Shown: positions 19,992-30,488, counted from the stretch's first letter. The stretch is 64,000 bases of DNA from Comamonas phosphati (GCF_014637085.1 NZ_BMEU01000023.1:1-64000), one strand, 5' to 3'. Translations and numbers: made by a program. Notes: generated by a model not told the origin, from the sequence alone.

Positions 19992-22382
19992 TTAGCTCGC
20001 CAGGCGCTGCCAGGTGGAGACCACGCTGTCAGGGTTCAGCGAGATGGACGAAATGCCCTCGTCCGACAGCCACTGGGCGAAGTCGGGATGGTCCGAAGGG
20101 CCCTGGCCGCAGATGCCCACGTACTTGTTCTGGTCGCGGCAGGCCTTGATGGCGCGCGCCAGCATCTTCTTGACGGCGGGGTCGCGCTCGTCGAAGTCGG
20201 CAGCCAGCAGCTCCAGGCCGGAATCGCGGTCCAGGCCCAGCGTGAGCTGGGTCAGGTCGTTGGAGCCCACGGAGAAGCCGTCGAAGTACTCGAGGAACTC
20301 GTCGGCCAGGATGGCGTTGGACGGCACTTCGCACATCATGATCAGCTCCAGGCCGTTCTCGCCGCGCTTCAAGCCATTCTCGGCCAGCAGCTCGGTCACG
20401 CGCTTGGCCTGGCCCAGCGTGCGCACGAACGGGATCATGATCTTGACGTTGGTCAGGCCCATGTCCTCGCGCACGCGGAGCAGCGCCTCGCACTCCATCT
20501 TGAAGGCTTCGCCGAAGTCTGCGGAGATGTAGCGCGCCGCGCCGCGGAAGCCCAGCATGGGGTTCTCTTCCTCGGGCTCGTAGCGGCTGCCGCCGATGAG
20601 CTTGCGGTACTCGTTGGACTTGAAGTCCGACATGCGCACGATCACGGGCTTGGGCCAGAAGGCCGCGGCAATCGTGGCCACGCCTTCGACCACCTTGTCC
20701 ACATAGAAGGCGCGCGGCGAGGCATGGCCGCGGGCCACGGACTCGACGGCCTTCTTCAGGTCGGCATCGACGGCGGGGTAGTCCAGGATGGCCTTGGGGT
20801 GCACGCCGATGTTGTTGTTGATGATGAATTCCAGGCGGGCCAGGCCCACGCCCTCGTTGGGCAGCTGGGCGAAGTCGAAGGCCAGCTGGGGATTGCCCAC
20901 GTTCATCATGATCTTGGTCTTGATGGCGGGCATTTCGCCGCGCTGCACCTCGGTGACCTCGGTCTCGATCAGGCCGTCATAGATCTTGCCGGTATCGCCT
21001 TCGGAGCAGGCAACGGTCACCAGCGTGCCGTCCGTGAGCAGGTCGGTGGCGTTGCCGCAGCCCACGACGGCGGGAATGCCCAGCTCGCGCGCGATGATGG
21101 CCGCGTGGCAGGTACGGCCGCCGCGGTTGGTGACGATGGCCGAGGCCTTCTTCATCACCGGCTCCCAGTTGGGGTCGGTCATGTCGGTCACCAGCACGTC
21201 GCCGGCCTGCACCTGGTCCATTTGCGAGATGTCGGACACCAGGCGCACGGGGCCGGTGCCGATCTTCTGGCCGATGGCTCGGCCCTCGGCCAGCACGGTG
21301 CCCGTGCCCTTGAGCTTGTAGCGGTGCTCGGCCTGGCCCTTGGACTGGCTCTTCACCGTCTCGGGACGTGCCTGCAGGATGTAGAGCTGGCCGTCCGTGC
21401 CGTCCTTGCCCCACTCGATGTCCATGGGGCGGCCGTAGTGCTGCTCGATCACCAGCGCGTAGTGGGCCAGCTGCTGCACTTCCTCGTCGGTCAGCGAATA
21501 GCGGTTGCGCAGCTCGTGGGCCACGTCGATGGTCTTGACCAGCTTGCCGTCGGCAGCCTTTTCCTCGGGCGTGGCGAAGATCATCTGGATCAGCTTGGAG
21601 CCCAGGTTGCGGCGGATCAGCGCCTTCTTGCCGGCCTTGAGCATGGGCTTGTGCACGTAGAACTCGTCGGGGTTCACGGCGCCCTGCACCACGGTTTCGC
21701 CCAGGCCGTAGCTGGAGGTGATGAACACCACTTCCTCGAAGCCGGACTCGGTGTCGATGGTGAACATCACGCCGGCCGCGCCGAGGTCGGAGCGCACCAT
21801 GCGCTGCACGCCGGCCGACAGGGCCACCACGTCATGGGCAAAGCCCTTGTGCACGCGGTAGGAGATGGCGCGGTCGTTGTACAGCGAGGCGAACACCTCC
21901 TTCATCTTGTGCAGCACCTGCTCGATGCCCACCACGTTGAGGAAGGTTTCCTGCTGGCCGGCGAACGATGCGTCGGGCAGGTCTTCCGCGGTGGCGGAAG
22001 AGCGCACGGCGAACGATGCCTGGTCATTGCCGCCCTGCAGGCGCACGAATTCGTCACGAATGGCCTTCTCGAGGTCGGCCGGGAAGGGCTGGCTCTCGAC
22101 CATGGCACGGATCTCGGCGCCGACGGCGGCCAGAGCACGCACATCGTCCACGTCCAGGGCCGCCAGCTTGGCAGAAATCTTGTCGGCCAGGCCTTCGAAG
22201 GCAAGGAACTCGCGGAAAGCGTGGGCCGTGGTGGCAAAGCCGGTGGGCACGCGCACGCCCTGGGGCAGCTGCGAGATCATTTCGCCGAGCGAGGCGTTCT
22301 TGCCGCCTACGGACTCGACATCGGTCATCCTCAGTTTTTCAAAGGGTACGACCAGGGCGGTCGTCTCGAACAGTTGAGACAT
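19992..22382 (-). CDS. ppsA: Phosphoenolpyruvate synthase
   Basis: Converts pyruvate and ATP to phosphoenolpyruvate, AMP and phosphate for gluconeogenesis. The 796-residue enzyme has the N-terminal ATP-grasp part ([41 protein letters not shown]), the central swivelling domain with the phosphorylated histidine in [21 protein letters not shown], and the C-terminal PEP-binding barrel ([29 protein letters not shown]). The threonine before the Cys-His pair is the expected target of PpsR, encoded divergently 246 bases away. Confidence 0.98.
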   Translation of the reverse strand: MSQLFETTALVVPFEKLRMTDVESVGGKNASLGEMISQLPQGVRVPTGFATTAHAFREFLAFEGLADKISAKLAALDVDDVRALAAVGAEIRAMVESQPFPADLEKAIRDEFVRLQGGNDQASFAVRSSATAEDLPDASFAGQQETFLNVVGIEQVLHKMKEVFASLYNDRAISYRVHKGFAHDVVALSAGVQRMVRSDLGAAGVMFTIDTESGFEEVVFITSSYGLGETVVQGAVNPDEFYVHKPMLKAGKKALIRRNLGSKLIQMIFATPEEKAADGKLVKTIDVAHELRNRYSLTDEEVQQLAHYALVIEQHYGRPMDIEWGKDGTDGQLYILQARPETVKSQSKGQAEHRYKLKGTGTVLAEGRAIGQKIGTGPVRLVSDISQMDQVQAGDVLVTDMTDPNWEPVMKKASAIVTNRGGRTCHAAIIARELGIPAVVGCGNATDLLTDGTLVTVACSEGDTGKIYDGLIETEVTEVQRGEMPAIKTKIMMNVGNPQLAFDFAQLPNEGVGLARLEFIINNNIGVHPKAILDYPAVDADLKKAVESVARGHASPRAFYVDKVVEGVATIAAAFWPKPVIVRMSDFKSNEYRKLIGGSRYEPEEENPMLGFRGAARYISADFGEAFKMECEALLRVREDMGLTNVKIMIPFVRTLGQAKRVTELLAENGLKRGENGLELIMMCEVPSNAILADEFLEYFDGFSVGSNDLTQLTLGLDRDSGLELLAADFDERDPAVKKMLARAIKACRDQNKYVGICGQGPSDHPDFAQWLSDEGISSISLNPDSVVSTWQRLAS

Positions 22383-22628
22383 GGGAAAGCTCCAAAGTTA
22401 TAAACCGGTGCCGGCGCAATCCCCTGGGCTGAATGGCCAGGGCGCGCGAACCCACGCTGCATCGATGCAGTGCTTTGCTGTTCTGGGTGTCGACCGTCAA
22501 CGAGCATGGGTTCAAAATTGGGAATAATGGGCGCCATTGTAGGCTGAGCCGCCTGCCCCCGTGCAGCTGGCAAAAATTATCAAGCCGGGGCCGGATATCC
22601 TGTCCGCCCGGCAAGCTCACCGCGCACC

Positions 22629-23450
22629 ATGCATACCCATACGATTTTTGTCGTCTCCGACGGCACCGGCATCACGGCCGAGACTTTTGGCACGGCCATC
22701 ATGGCCCAGTTCGACACCAAGCCCCGGCTGGTGCGCCTGCCTTTCGTGGACTCCATGGACAAGGCCCACCAGGCCGTGCGCCAGATCAACCACGTGGCCG
22801 AGGTCGAGAACCACAAGCCCATCGTCTTCACCACCCTGGTCAACCAGGAGCACCTGGACATGATCGAGGCCACCTGCAAGGGCAAGGTCTTCGACATGTT
22901 CGGCACCTTTGTGCGCCCGCTGGAGATCGAGCTGGGCCAGAAATCGCTGCACCGCGTGGGGCGCTTCTCCGATATCAGCGAGAGCAAGGAGTATCTGGAG
23001 CGCATGGAGGCCATCAACTACACGCTGGCCCACGACGACGGCCAGACCCACCACGACCTCACGGGCGCCGACGTGATCCTGGTGGGTGTGAGCCGCTCGG
23101 GCAAGACCCCCACCAGCCTGTACCTGGCCATGCAGTTCGGCCTCAAGGTGGCCAACTATCCGCTGATTCCCGAGGATTTCGAGCGCAAGCAGCTGCCGCC
23201 GGCGCTGGCGCCCTACCGCAAGAAACTCTTCGGCCTGACCATCGACCCGCAGCGCCTGTCCAGCATCCGCAACGAGCGGCGCCCGGACTCCAAGTACGCC
23301 AGCCTGGCCAACTGCCGCTACGAGGTGGCCGAGGCCGAGGCCATGATGCGCCGCAGCGGCATCCGCTGGCTGTCGAGCACGACCAAGTCCATCGAGGAAA
23401 TCGCCACCACCATCCTGCAGGAAGTGCTGCCTTCGCACCTGGGGTATTAG
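22629..23450 (+). CDS. ppsR: PEP synthase regulatory protein (kinase/pyrophosphorylase)
   Basis: Bifunctional enzyme that inactivates PEP synthase by ADP-dependent phosphorylation and reactivates it by phosphate-dependent removal. 273 residues, the usual length, with the DUF299 N-terminus [23 protein letters not shown] and the P-loop-like [19 protein letters not shown] near residue 155. Divergent from its substrate gene ppsA, an arrangement widely seen in proteobacteria. Confidence 0.96.
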   Translation: MHTHTIFVVSDGTGITAETFGTAIMAQFDTKPRLVRLPFVDSMDKAHQAVRQINHVAEVENHKPIVFTTLVNQEHLDMIEATCKGKVFDMFGTFVRPLEIELGQKSLHRVGRFSDISESKEYLERMEAINYTLAHDDGQTHHDLTGADVILVGVSRSGKTPTSLYLAMQFGLKVANYPLIPEDFERKQLPPALAPYRKKLFGLTIDPQRLSSIRNERRPDSKYASLANCRYEVAEAEAMMRRSGIRWLSSTTKSIEEIATTILQEVLPSHLGY

Positions 23451-23535
23451 GAATTGGCCGTCCAAGCACCTTGCGGCACGACAAGCCTTCGTCTTGTTTC
23501 CAGATCCGGCAGGCTCCTCGGTTAACCTTTGTGCC

Positions 23536-25074
23536 ATGCATCAACAACAGCAGGCTCACGCCCGGTGGAAAGGGTGGCTTTCAGGCGGCGCAGTATGGCT
23601 GCTGGGCTGGGTTGCGGCCTGTGGGCTGGAAGGATATGCCGAACAGGGCAGCCCGGCATTACTGCTGGTGCTGACCATGACCCTGGCCAGCCTGTGGTGG
23701 CCGACCTGGATGGTCATCGTCTCCAGCACCGTCACCGTCGTGGCCTTCAACTGGCTGTTCATCTCTCCCCGGGGCACGCTGCAGGTATCGCTGGAGCGCG
23801 ACTTCCTGTTTCTTGGCGTGATGCTGGCCGTGAGCGTAGGCGTCACGCTGCTGATGGCCCGCCAGCGCCGGCTGGCCGCCGCCAGCGAGTGGCATGCCGC
23901 CCGGGTGCAGGAGCTGTATGCGCTGTCGGAGGCGCTGCGCATGGCGCAGATCCCGGCATCGGTGTACCTGGCATTGGACGCGGCGTTGTCTGCCTCCTGC
24001 CGGACGGCCATGCCCGTGCAGGCGATCTTCCGCACGGCAGCCGGCCAGGAGCAGCCGCAGTCTTTCGGCGCTCCCGGCGACGACGAGCTCAGCGGCCTCA
24101 GGCTGTGCTGCACGCAGGCCCAGCCCATGGGCGCGGGCACCCATGTGTACGACAACCAGCCCGGCTGGTATCTGCCGGCCCGGGGCATGCGCTCGGCACA
24201 GGGCGCGGTGCTGATCAAGCCTTCGTCCGACTTTCTGCATGACGATGCCCAAAGGCGCCACGCACAGGCCATGTGCGATCAGGCGGGCCAGGCGCTGGAG
24301 CACCTGTCTGCGGCAGCCGCCGCGCATGCGGTGCAGCAGGCCGCCCAGGTCCATGCGTTTCGCAACACGGTGCTGGCAGCGGTGTCCCACGACTACCGCA
24401 CGCCGCTGGCCAGCATTCTCGGCGCGGCCTCGTCCCTGAGCCAGCAAGGCGAACGGCTCACGCCGCCACAGCGCCAGCGCCTGGCGGCCACCATCGTCGA
24501 CGAAGCCACCCAGCTCAGCCGCCTGACCGACAACGCGCTGCAGCTCGCCCGGCTAGATGGCGGCGCGGCCAGCCTGCACCGCGACTGGGAATCGCTGGAG
24601 GAACTGGTAGGTGCGGTGCTGCGCCGCGTGCGCGCCCGCGACCCCGAGCGGCGGGTGCGCGCGCGGCTCGGCGCCCGGCTGCCACTGGTGCAGTGCGACG
24701 CGGTGCTGATGGTGCAACTGCTGGAGAACCTGATCGACAACGCGCTCAAGCATGCCGGTCCCCGCACGCCCATCGACATCGTGGGCCGCAGCCGCCAGTC
24801 GCAGGTATGGCTGGCGGTCTGCGACCGCGGCCCGGGGATCGCCGAGTCAGACCAGGCGCGGCTGCTGGCGGCCTTCGAACGCGGCGGCAGCGGCCAGGCT
24901 GGCGGAGCACGCGGGATGCGTGGCGCAGGCCTGGGCCTGGCGCTGTGCGATGCCGTGGCGCGCGCGCATGGGGCCCGGCTCACCATCCGCAATCGCAGCC
25001 GGGGCGGCTGCTTCGTGGGCCTGTTCATGCCCGTCGCCGCCCTGCCCCCGCTAGCCCTGGAGGAGCCGCAATGA
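23536..25074 (+). CDS. KdpD-like sensor histidine kinase lacking the N-terminal KdpD domain
   Basis: Membrane histidine kinase, 512 residues. It contains only the C-terminal two-thirds of a KdpD: four membrane segments of DUF4118 (residues ~15-115, WLSGGAVWLLGWVAACGLE ... DFLFLGVMLAVSVGVTLLM), a GAF-like region, the H-box VSHDYRTPLASILGAA (Tyr in place of the usual Leu), N-box NLIDNALKHA, and ATP motifs DRGPGI and GAGLGLALCDAV. The cytoplasmic ~370-residue KdpD/Usp sensor module with its Walker motifs is absent, and no cut-off piece of it lies upstream. Overlaps the regulator gene by ATGA; kup follows. Probably a K+ or osmotic-stress sensor, by context. Confidence 0.88.
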   Translation: MHQQQQAHARWKGWLSGGAVWLLGWVAACGLEGYAEQGSPALLLVLTMTLASLWWPTWMVIVSSTVTVVAFNWLFISPRGTLQVSLERDFLFLGVMLAVSVGVTLLMARQRRLAAASEWHAARVQELYALSEALRMAQIPASVYLALDAALSASCRTAMPVQAIFRTAAGQEQPQSFGAPGDDELSGLRLCCTQAQPMGAGTHVYDNQPGWYLPARGMRSAQGAVLIKPSSDFLHDDAQRRHAQAMCDQAGQALEHLSAAAAAHAVQQAAQVHAFRNTVLAAVSHDYRTPLASILGAASSLSQQGERLTPPQRQRLAATIVDEATQLSRLTDNALQLARLDGGAASLHRDWESLEELVGAVLRRVRARDPERRVRARLGARLPLVQCDAVLMVQLLENLIDNALKHAGPRTPIDIVGRSRQSQVWLAVCDRGPGIAESDQARLLAAFERGGSGQAGGARGMRGAGLGLALCDAVARAHGARLTIRNRSRGGCFVGLFMPVAALPPLALEEPQ

Positions 25075-25784
25075 ATCTGCGTGTCCTGCTGGTCGAGGAC
25101 GATCCCGAGCTGCGCACCACCTTGCGTGAGGTGATGCGCGTGGAGGGCTACGAGGTGGCCCCAGCCGCCAGCCTGGCCGATGCCCGCACCCAGTTCAGCC
25201 ATGCGCAGGCACAGGGACAGGAGCGGCGCGCCTTCGACCTGGTGGTGCTCGACCTGGGCCTGCCCGACGGCGAAGGCCGCGACTTCCTGGCCACGGTGCG
25301 CCACCAGTCGGCCTGCCCGGTGCTGATCGTCTCGGCGCGGCATGACGACAGCCAGAAGATCGGGCTGCTCGACGCCGGTGCCGACGACTACCTGGTCAAG
25401 CCCTTCAGCGCCGGCGAACTGCTGGCCCGCATGCGCGTGGCGCTGCGGCATCGCGGCCGGCGCATCGAATCGGCCCTCACGTGCTTCAGCGGCCATGGCG
25501 TGGAGATCGACCTGGCGCGCCGCGCGGTGGTGCGCGACGGCCGCCCGGTGCACCTCACCCCCAACGAGCTGACGCTGCTGGCGGCACTGGTGCGCAATAC
25601 CGGGCGCGTGGTCACCCACCGGCAGTTGCTGTCGGAGGTATGGGGCCCCGGACATGCGGCCGACACGCATTACCTGCGCCTGTACATGGCGCAGTTGCGC
25701 GCCAAGCTCGAGGCCGAGCCGGCGAACCCGCAGCTGCTGCTGACCGAGACCGGCGTGGGTTATCGGCTGGCAGAAGAGCGCTGA
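25071..25784 (+). CDS. KdpE-like response regulator (OmpR family)
   Basis: DNA-binding response regulator of 237 residues. Receiver domain: VLLVEDDPELR with the acidic pocket, phosphoacceptor Asp in VVLDLGLPDGEG near residue 60, conserved Lys in DDYLVKPFSAGELLARM. The C-terminal winged helix carries LTPNELTLLAALVRNTGRVVTHRQLL and VWGPGHAADTHYLRLYMAQLRAKLE, very close to KdpE. The receiver has a short extra segment (QFSHAQAQGQERRAF). The start codon overlaps the kinase stop (ATGA). No kdpFABC genes are nearby; the next gene is kup. Confidence 0.9.
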   Translation: MNLRVLLVEDDPELRTTLREVMRVEGYEVAPAASLADARTQFSHAQAQGQERRAFDLVVLDLGLPDGEGRDFLATVRHQSACPVLIVSARHDDSQKIGLLDAGADDYLVKPFSAGELLARMRVALRHRGRRIESALTCFSGHGVEIDLARRAVVRDGRPVHLTPNELTLLAALVRNTGRVVTHRQLLSEVWGPGHAADTHYLRLYMAQLRAKLEAEPANPQLLLTETGVGYRLAEER

Positions 25785-25828
25785 GCGCACGCTCTTAAAA
25801 ACATAGCTTTTCACACCATGAAAACATC

Positions 25829-25910
25829 GATTTCAGATACAAAAACGTCTGAAAATCAATGGCATCAAGTGCATTTCGCTATGATTTCAGACATCTGACT
25901 TCCATATACT
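25829..25910 (+). promoter_or_regulatory. kup promoter region with repeated TTTCAGA sites
   Basis: GATTTCAGA occurs at 25829-25837 and 25883-25891, and its inverted form TCTGAAAATC at 25848-25857; the first pair forms TTTCAGA-N10-TCTGAAA. A -10-like TATACT at 25905-25910 lacks a -35 box, and the site at 25883 sits where the -35 would be. This is the layout of an activator-dependent promoter. The KdpE-like regulator just upstream is the natural candidate to bind, but this is inference. Confidence 0.45.
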
Positions 25911-25964
25911 TTCCTGATACACGCTTGACGATACTGCGGGCTGAACCACTTTGCATCCCCGCAC

Positions 25965-27872
25965 ATGAGCAACCGCCAGCAACCCGCGCCTGAAAGCGGC
26001 GCCCACCTCGGCAAACAGGGCCTGGGCGCCCTGACCCTGGGCGCCATAGGCGTCGTCTACGGCGACATCGGCACCAGCCCGCTCTACACCATCAAGGAAG
26101 TGTTCGCGCCCCACACCGGCGTGGCGCTGAATCACGGTAACCTGATCGGCGCCATCTCCACGATCTTCTGGGCGCTGATGCTGGTGGTCACGCTCAAGTA
26201 TGTGGTGCTGATCCTGCGCGCCGACAACCACGGCGAAGGCGGCGGGCTGGCGCTTACCGCGCTGGCGGCAGCCGCCGTCAAGGAGCGCCCCCGGCTGCGC
26301 CATGCCCTGCTGCTGCTGGGCTTGTTCGGCGCCAGCCTGTTCTATGGCGACAGCGTCATCACGCCGGCCATCTCGGTGCTGGGTGCGGTCGAGGGCCTGC
26401 AGATCATCGCCCCCGGACTCGAGAGCCTGGTACTGCCCATCACCGTCGCGGTGCTCGTCGGGCTTTTCATGGTGCAGCAGTTCGGCACGCATTGGGTGGG
26501 CCGCTTCTTCGGACCGGTGATTGTGCTGTGGTTCGTGGTGCTGGGCGGCATTGGCCTGTGGCACATCGCGCAGCATCCGGCCATCCTGGAGGCGCTCAAC
26601 CCGCTGCATGCCTGGAACTTCGTCGCCGCGCGCGGTTGGAAGCTGCTGGCCACGCTGGGCGCCATCGTGCTGGCGCTGACGGGCGCGGAAGCCCTGTATG
26701 CCGACATGGGGCATTTCGGCCGCCGCCCCATCCAGTTGGCCTGGGGCAGCCTGGTGCTGCCCGCGCTGGCGCTCAACTACATGGGCCAGGGCGCCCTGCT
26801 GATGGGCGACCCGCAGGCCATCGAAAACCCGTTCTATCGCCTGTTCCCCGACGCCTGGCTGATTCCTGCGCTGCTGCTGGCCACGCTGGCGGCCATCATC
26901 GCGTCGCAGGCCGTGATCTCGGGCGCCTATTCGATGACCAAGCAGGCCATGCAGCTGGGCTTTCTGCCGCGCATGAGCATCCGCTACACCTCGGCGCGCG
27001 AGGCCGGGCAGATCTACATTCCCTCGGTCAACTGGCTGCTGCTGGCGGCCGTGATTGCCGCCGTGCTGCATTTCGGCAGTTCGTCGGCCCTGGCCTCGGC
27101 CTACGGCATCGCCGTCACGCTGACGATGGCGATCACGACCTTCCTGACCTTCTTCGTGGTGCGCAGCGCCTGGAAGCTGCCGCTGCCCGTGGCGCTGGCG
27201 GCCACAGTGTTCTTCCTGGTCGTCGACGCGCTGTTCGTGGCCGGCTGCGCCGTCAAGCTCTTCGACGGCGGCTGGTTCCCGCTGGTGCTGGGCGCCCTGC
27301 TGTTCACCGGCATGAGCACCTGGGCGCGCGGCCGCAAACTGCTGCTGGAAGGCATACGCCGCGACGGCCTGGAACTGCTGCCCTTCATCGAAAACCTCGA
27401 CCCCCGCAGCGTGCACCGCAGCACGCGCACGGCCGTGTACCCGGCGTCCGATCCGTCCACCGTGCCGCAGGCCCTGCTGCACAACCTCAAGCACAACCAG
27501 GTGCTGCACGAGCGCAACGTCATCCTGACCGTGCGCTTCCACGACGTGCCCTGGGTACCGATGGCCGAGCGCATCGAGGTGCATGCGCTGTCGCACTGCT
27601 TCTGGCAGGTGACGGTGCACTACGGTTTCATGAACGTGCCGGATGTGCCCAAGGCCCTGGAGCTGACCACCTCGCATGGGCTGAAGATTCCCACCTTCGA
27701 AACCTCGTTCTTCATCAGCCGCGAGACCGTGGTGCCGACACCAGGCTCGGGCATGCTCAACTGGCGCGAGCGGCTGTTCGCGGCCATGAGCCGCAATGCC
27801 GGCGGCGTGGTGGAGTTCTTCAGACTGCCGGACAACGCGGTCGTCGAACTGGGCACGCGGGTGCAGATCTGA
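25965..27872 (+). CDS. kup: Low-affinity potassium transporter Kup
   Basis: K+/H+ symporter of the inner membrane. 635 residues (E. coli 622): the signature [23 protein letters not shown] in the first membrane segment, [37 protein letters not shown] and about 12 membrane segments to residue ~440, then a cytoplasmic C-terminal domain. Its stop codon is immediately followed by a 31-base piece of the palindromic repeat found at 54576-54845. Confidence 0.96.
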   Translation: MSNRQQPAPESGAHLGKQGLGALTLGAIGVVYGDIGTSPLYTIKEVFAPHTGVALNHGNLIGAISTIFWALMLVVTLKYVVLILRADNHGEGGGLALTALAAAAVKERPRLRHALLLLGLFGASLFYGDSVITPAISVLGAVEGLQIIAPGLESLVLPITVAVLVGLFMVQQFGTHWVGRFFGPVIVLWFVVLGGIGLWHIAQHPAILEALNPLHAWNFVAARGWKLLATLGAIVLALTGAEALYADMGHFGRRPIQLAWGSLVLPALALNYMGQGALLMGDPQAIENPFYRLFPDAWLIPALLLATLAAIIASQAVISGAYSMTKQAMQLGFLPRMSIRYTSAREAGQIYIPSVNWLLLAAVIAAVLHFGSSSALASAYGIAVTLTMAITTFLTFFVVRSAWKLPLPVALAATVFFLVVDALFVAGCAVKLFDGGWFPLVLGALLFTGMSTWARGRKLLLEGIRRDGLELLPFIENLDPRSVHRSTRTAVYPASDPSTVPQALLHNLKHNQVLHERNVILTVRFHDVPWVPMAERIEVHALSHCFWQVTVHYGFMNVPDVPKALELTTSHGLKIPTFETSFFISRETVVPTPGSGMLNWRERLFAAMSRNAGGVVEFFRLPDNAVVELGTRVQI

Positions 27873-27903
27873 GAACGTGTTCGCGATCTCCTCGCGCCGC
27901 GAC
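27873..27903 (-). repeat. End fragment of the 270-bp palindromic element
   Basis: 31 bases directly after the kup stop codon match the inverted right end of the 54576-54845 element with two mismatches: GAACGTGTT, two differing bases, then CGATCTCCTCGCGCCGCGAC. Similarity stops at 27904. This looks like a remnant or solo end of the same repeat family. Confidence 0.7.
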
Positions 27904-27925
27904 GACAACTTGAACTCTGAATGAC

Positions 27926-27957
27926 AAAAAGGACTGCCCAAGCTGACAGTCCTTTTT
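27926..27957. terminator. Bidirectional terminator between kup and ahpF
   Basis: AAAAAGGACTG pairs with CAGTCCTTTTT across a 10-base loop, with T runs on both strands. It serves the convergent kup and ahpF genes. Confidence 0.88.
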
Positions 27958-28006
27958 TCATCGCCATCAACGATCTTTCAGCAATCGCTTCAGGCCGGTT
28001 TCATGA

Positions 28007-29563
28007 TCAATGACGGATCATGAAGTCAAAGGCGGACAACGCTGCCGTGGCGCCTGCGCCGGCGGCAATGATGATCTGCTTGAACGGCACATTGGTGCAG
28101 TCGCCGGCGGCGAAGACGCCGGGCAGATTGGTCTCGCCCTTGGCATTGATCTCGATCTCGCCAAAGCGCGTCATGTCCACCGTGCCCTTGAGCCATTCGG
28201 TGTTGGGCAGCAGGCCGATCTGCACGAAGATGCCTTCCAGCGCCACGGTCTTGATCGCATCCGTGCTGCGATCCTTGTAGATCAGGCCCGTCACCTTCTT
28301 GCCGTCGCCGTTCACCTCGGTGGTCTGGGCGTTGAGGATCACGGTCACGTTGGGCAGGGTGGCCAGCTTCTTCTGCAGCACGGCATCGGCCTTGAGCTCG
28401 CCGGCAAACTCCAGCACGGTGACGTGCTTGACCAGGCCGGCCAGGTCAATGGCCGCCTCGATCCCCGAGTTGCCGCCGCCGATCACGGCCACGTCCTTGC
28501 CCTTGAACAGCGGGCCGTCACAGTGCGGGCAGTAGGTCACGCCCTTGGTGCGGTACTGCTCCTCGCCCGGCACGTTCATGTTGCGCCAGCGCGCGCCGGT
28601 GGACAGGATCACGGTCCTGGCCTTGAGCGAGGCACCGGATTCGGTCTGCACCTCGATCAGCCCGCCCTCCTCGGTGGCAGGAATCAGCCTGGCGGCAAGC
28701 TGCTGGCCCATGATGTCCACTTCGTAGTCGCGAACGTGGTTCTCCATCGCGGCGGACAGCTTGGGGCCTTCGGTCTTGCTGACCGAGATGAAGTTCTCGA
28801 TGTCCACGGTATCCAGCATCTGGCCGCCGATACGGTCGGCAGCGATGCCGGTGCGGATACCCTTGCGGGCCGCGTAGATGGCGGCGGCGGCGCCGGCGGG
28901 GCCACCGCCGACGATCAACACGTCAAAGGCCTGCTTGGCCGAAATCTTCTCGGCTTCACGCGCTGCGGCGCCGGTATCCACCTTGGCCACGATCTCGGCC
29001 AGCTCCATGCGGCCCTGGCCGAAGCGTTCGCCGTTGACAAAGACGGTAGGCACGCCCATGATTTCGCGCTCTTCCACTTCCTTCTGGAACAGCCCGCCGT
29101 CGATCGCGGTGTGCGTGATCTTGGGGTTGAGCACCGCCATCAGGTTCAGCGCCTGCACCACGTCCGGGCAGTTATGGCAGGACAGCGAGTAATAGGTCTC
29201 GAAGTTCAGCGGCACGTCGATGTTCCTGACCTGCTCGAGCAGCTCGGCCGACTCCTTGGAAGGATGGCCGCCGACCTGCAGCAGCGCCAGCACCAGCGAG
29301 GTGAATTCATGGCCCAGCGGCACGCCGGCAAAGCGCACGCCGGTGTCCGCGCCGGGGTTGGTGATCAGGAACGAAGGCTTGCGGACCGGCAGATCGTTGT
29401 TCTCGACAATGGTGATCTTGTCGCTGAGTTCCTTGATTTCCAGCAGCAGTTCCTTGAGCTCGGCAGCACCCTTGCTGGCATCCAGCGAAGCCACCAGCTC
29501 CACCGGACGCTGCAGGCGCTCCAGATAGGCTTGCAGTTGGGCTTTCAGGTTGTTGTCAAGCAT
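28007..29563 (-). CDS. ahpF: Alkyl hydroperoxide reductase subunit F
   Basis: FAD-dependent NADH:AhpC disulfide reductase. 518 residues (E. coli 521): N-terminal tandem thioredoxin-like domain with redox pair SCHNC near residue 130, FAD motif [22 protein letters not shown] near 215, second redox pair YCPHC near 345, NAD-binding [14 protein letters not shown] and the terminal FAD motif GVFAAGDCT. Good GAGGAG ribosome site. It lies downstream of ahpC but is separated from it by a strong terminator. Confidence 0.98.
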   Translation of the reverse strand: MLDNNLKAQLQAYLERLQRPVELVASLDASKGAAELKELLLEIKELSDKITIVENNDLPVRKPSFLITNPGADTGVRFAGVPLGHEFTSLVLALLQVGGHPSKESAELLEQVRNIDVPLNFETYYSLSCHNCPDVVQALNLMAVLNPKITHTAIDGGLFQKEVEEREIMGVPTVFVNGERFGQGRMELAEIVAKVDTGAAAREAEKISAKQAFDVLIVGGGPAGAAAAIYAARKGIRTGIAADRIGGQMLDTVDIENFISVSKTEGPKLSAAMENHVRDYEVDIMGQQLAARLIPATEEGGLIEVQTESGASLKARTVILSTGARWRNMNVPGEEQYRTKGVTYCPHCDGPLFKGKDVAVIGGGNSGIEAAIDLAGLVKHVTVLEFAGELKADAVLQKKLATLPNVTVILNAQTTEVNGDGKKVTGLIYKDRSTDAIKTVALEGIFVQIGLLPNTEWLKGTVDMTRFGEIEINAKGETNLPGVFAAGDCTNVPFKQIIIAAGAGATAALSAFDFMIRH

Positions 29564-29595
29564 TTGAAACTCCTCTGGTCATACAAAAATTCAGG

Positions 29596-29626
29596 AAAAA
29601 AAAGCCCGGGCGCCAGGCACCCGGGC
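29596..29626 (-). terminator. Terminator between ahpC and ahpF
   Basis: Read leftward, GCCCGGG and CCCGGGC form a perfect GC stem with a 9-base loop followed by eight T. The T run ends only 33 bases before the ahpF start codon, so ahpF depends on read-through or a very short promoter. Confidence 0.88.
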
Positions 29627-29680
29627 GTCTTCAACAGTTCAACTGTGAATCGATTGGCAAGCACCGCCAGCCTCAGTCGA

Positions 29681-29780
29681 AACTGGCGCGGCCCAACTCA
29701 GGGACGCCGAGCAAGAGCCGCCTCGCGGCGAAGGCGTCGTCCCCCTCTGGAGGGGGAAGGCGCACAGCGCCTCAGGGGGT
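29681..29780 (-). repeat. Dispersed intergenic repeat, copy 2 (reverse)
   Basis: Minus-strand copy of the repeat described at 8164. Reading leftward it begins ACCCCCTGAGGCGCTGTGCG and includes CCCCCTCCAGAGGGGGA and GCTCGGCGTCC. It begins two bases after the ahpC stop codon. Confidence 0.8.
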
Positions 29781-29782
29781 AC

Positions 29783-30364
29783 TTAGATCTTTCCGACCAG
29801 GTCCAGCGAGGGAGCGATGGTCTTTTCGCCGTCCTTCCACTTGGCGGGGCAGACTTCACCGGGGTGGGCGGCGGTGTACTGGGCAGCCTTGAGCTTGCGC
29901 AGGGTTTCCGACACGTCACGGGCGATTTCGTTGGAATGGATTTCCTGGGTCTTGATCACGCCATCGGGGTTGATGACGAAGGTACCGCGCAGAGCCAGAC
30001 CTTCTTCGGGGATGTGCACGCCGAAAGCGTTGGTCAGCTGGTGCGTGGGATCGCCCACCAGGGGGAAATGGGCCTTGCCCACGGCGTCGGAAGTCTCGTG
30101 CCACACCTTGTGCGAGAAGTGCGTGTCGGTGGTGACGGCATACACCTCGGCGCCGAGCTTCTGGAATTCGGCGTAGTTGTTGGCCGCGTCTTCGATTTCG
30201 GTCGGGCAGTTGAAGGTGAAAGCGGCAGGCATGAAGATCACCACGGACCACTTGCCCTTGAGGTCGGCTTCGGTCACTTCGATGAACTCACCCTTGGCGG
30301 CACCGGCGCGTTGCACAAAGGCGGTGGTCTTGAAGGGTTGGACTTGCGTATTGATCAGGGACAT
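29783..30364 (-). CDS. ahpC: Alkyl hydroperoxide reductase subunit C (peroxiredoxin)
   Basis: Reduces hydrogen peroxide and organic peroxides, recycled by AhpF. 193 residues (E. coli 187): peroxidatic cysteine in FTFNCPTEIEDAA near residue 50 (Asn where Val is more usual) and resolving cysteine in HPGEVCPAKWKDGEKTI near 172. Start is ATG 30364 (MSLINTQVQPFKTTAF), matching the family start; the open frame upstream is not conserved. Likely peroxide-inducible. Confidence 0.98.
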   Translation of the reverse strand: MSLINTQVQPFKTTAFVQRAGAAKGEFIEVTEADLKGKWSVVIFMPAAFTFNCPTEIEDAANNYAEFQKLGAEVYAVTTDTHFSHKVWHETSDAVGKAHFPLVGDPTHQLTNAFGVHIPEEGLALRGTFVINPDGVIKTQEIHSNEIARDVSETLRKLKAAQYTAAHPGEVCPAKWKDGEKTIAPSLDLVGKI

Positions 30365-30402
30365 TGCTCTTTCCTCTTGGTTAGCGATTGGACACAGGAG
30401 CA

Positions 30403-30488
30403 AGTGTAGATGTGATTCATTCATCAATCCAATCAATTGACTTGATCAGATTGATATCTAAAAACTATTAATCTATGCTTTTCCATAG
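30403..30488 (-). promoter_or_regulatory. ahpC promoter with possible OxyR site
   Basis: Minus-strand TTGGAT (30427-30432) and TACACT (30403-30408) are 18 bases apart. Just upstream, 30454-30488 contains ATAT-N7-CTAT and the palindrome CTATG-N6-CATAG. These resemble OxyR half-sites (ATAG/CTAT), but the full four-element spacing is not met. Confidence 0.35.

Noticed and set aside
19863-22403. 846-codon open frame on the plus strand
   Set aside because: It is antisense to ppsA; its Gly/His/Leu/Val-rich, motif-free translation is what high-GC codon bias produces opposite a real gene.
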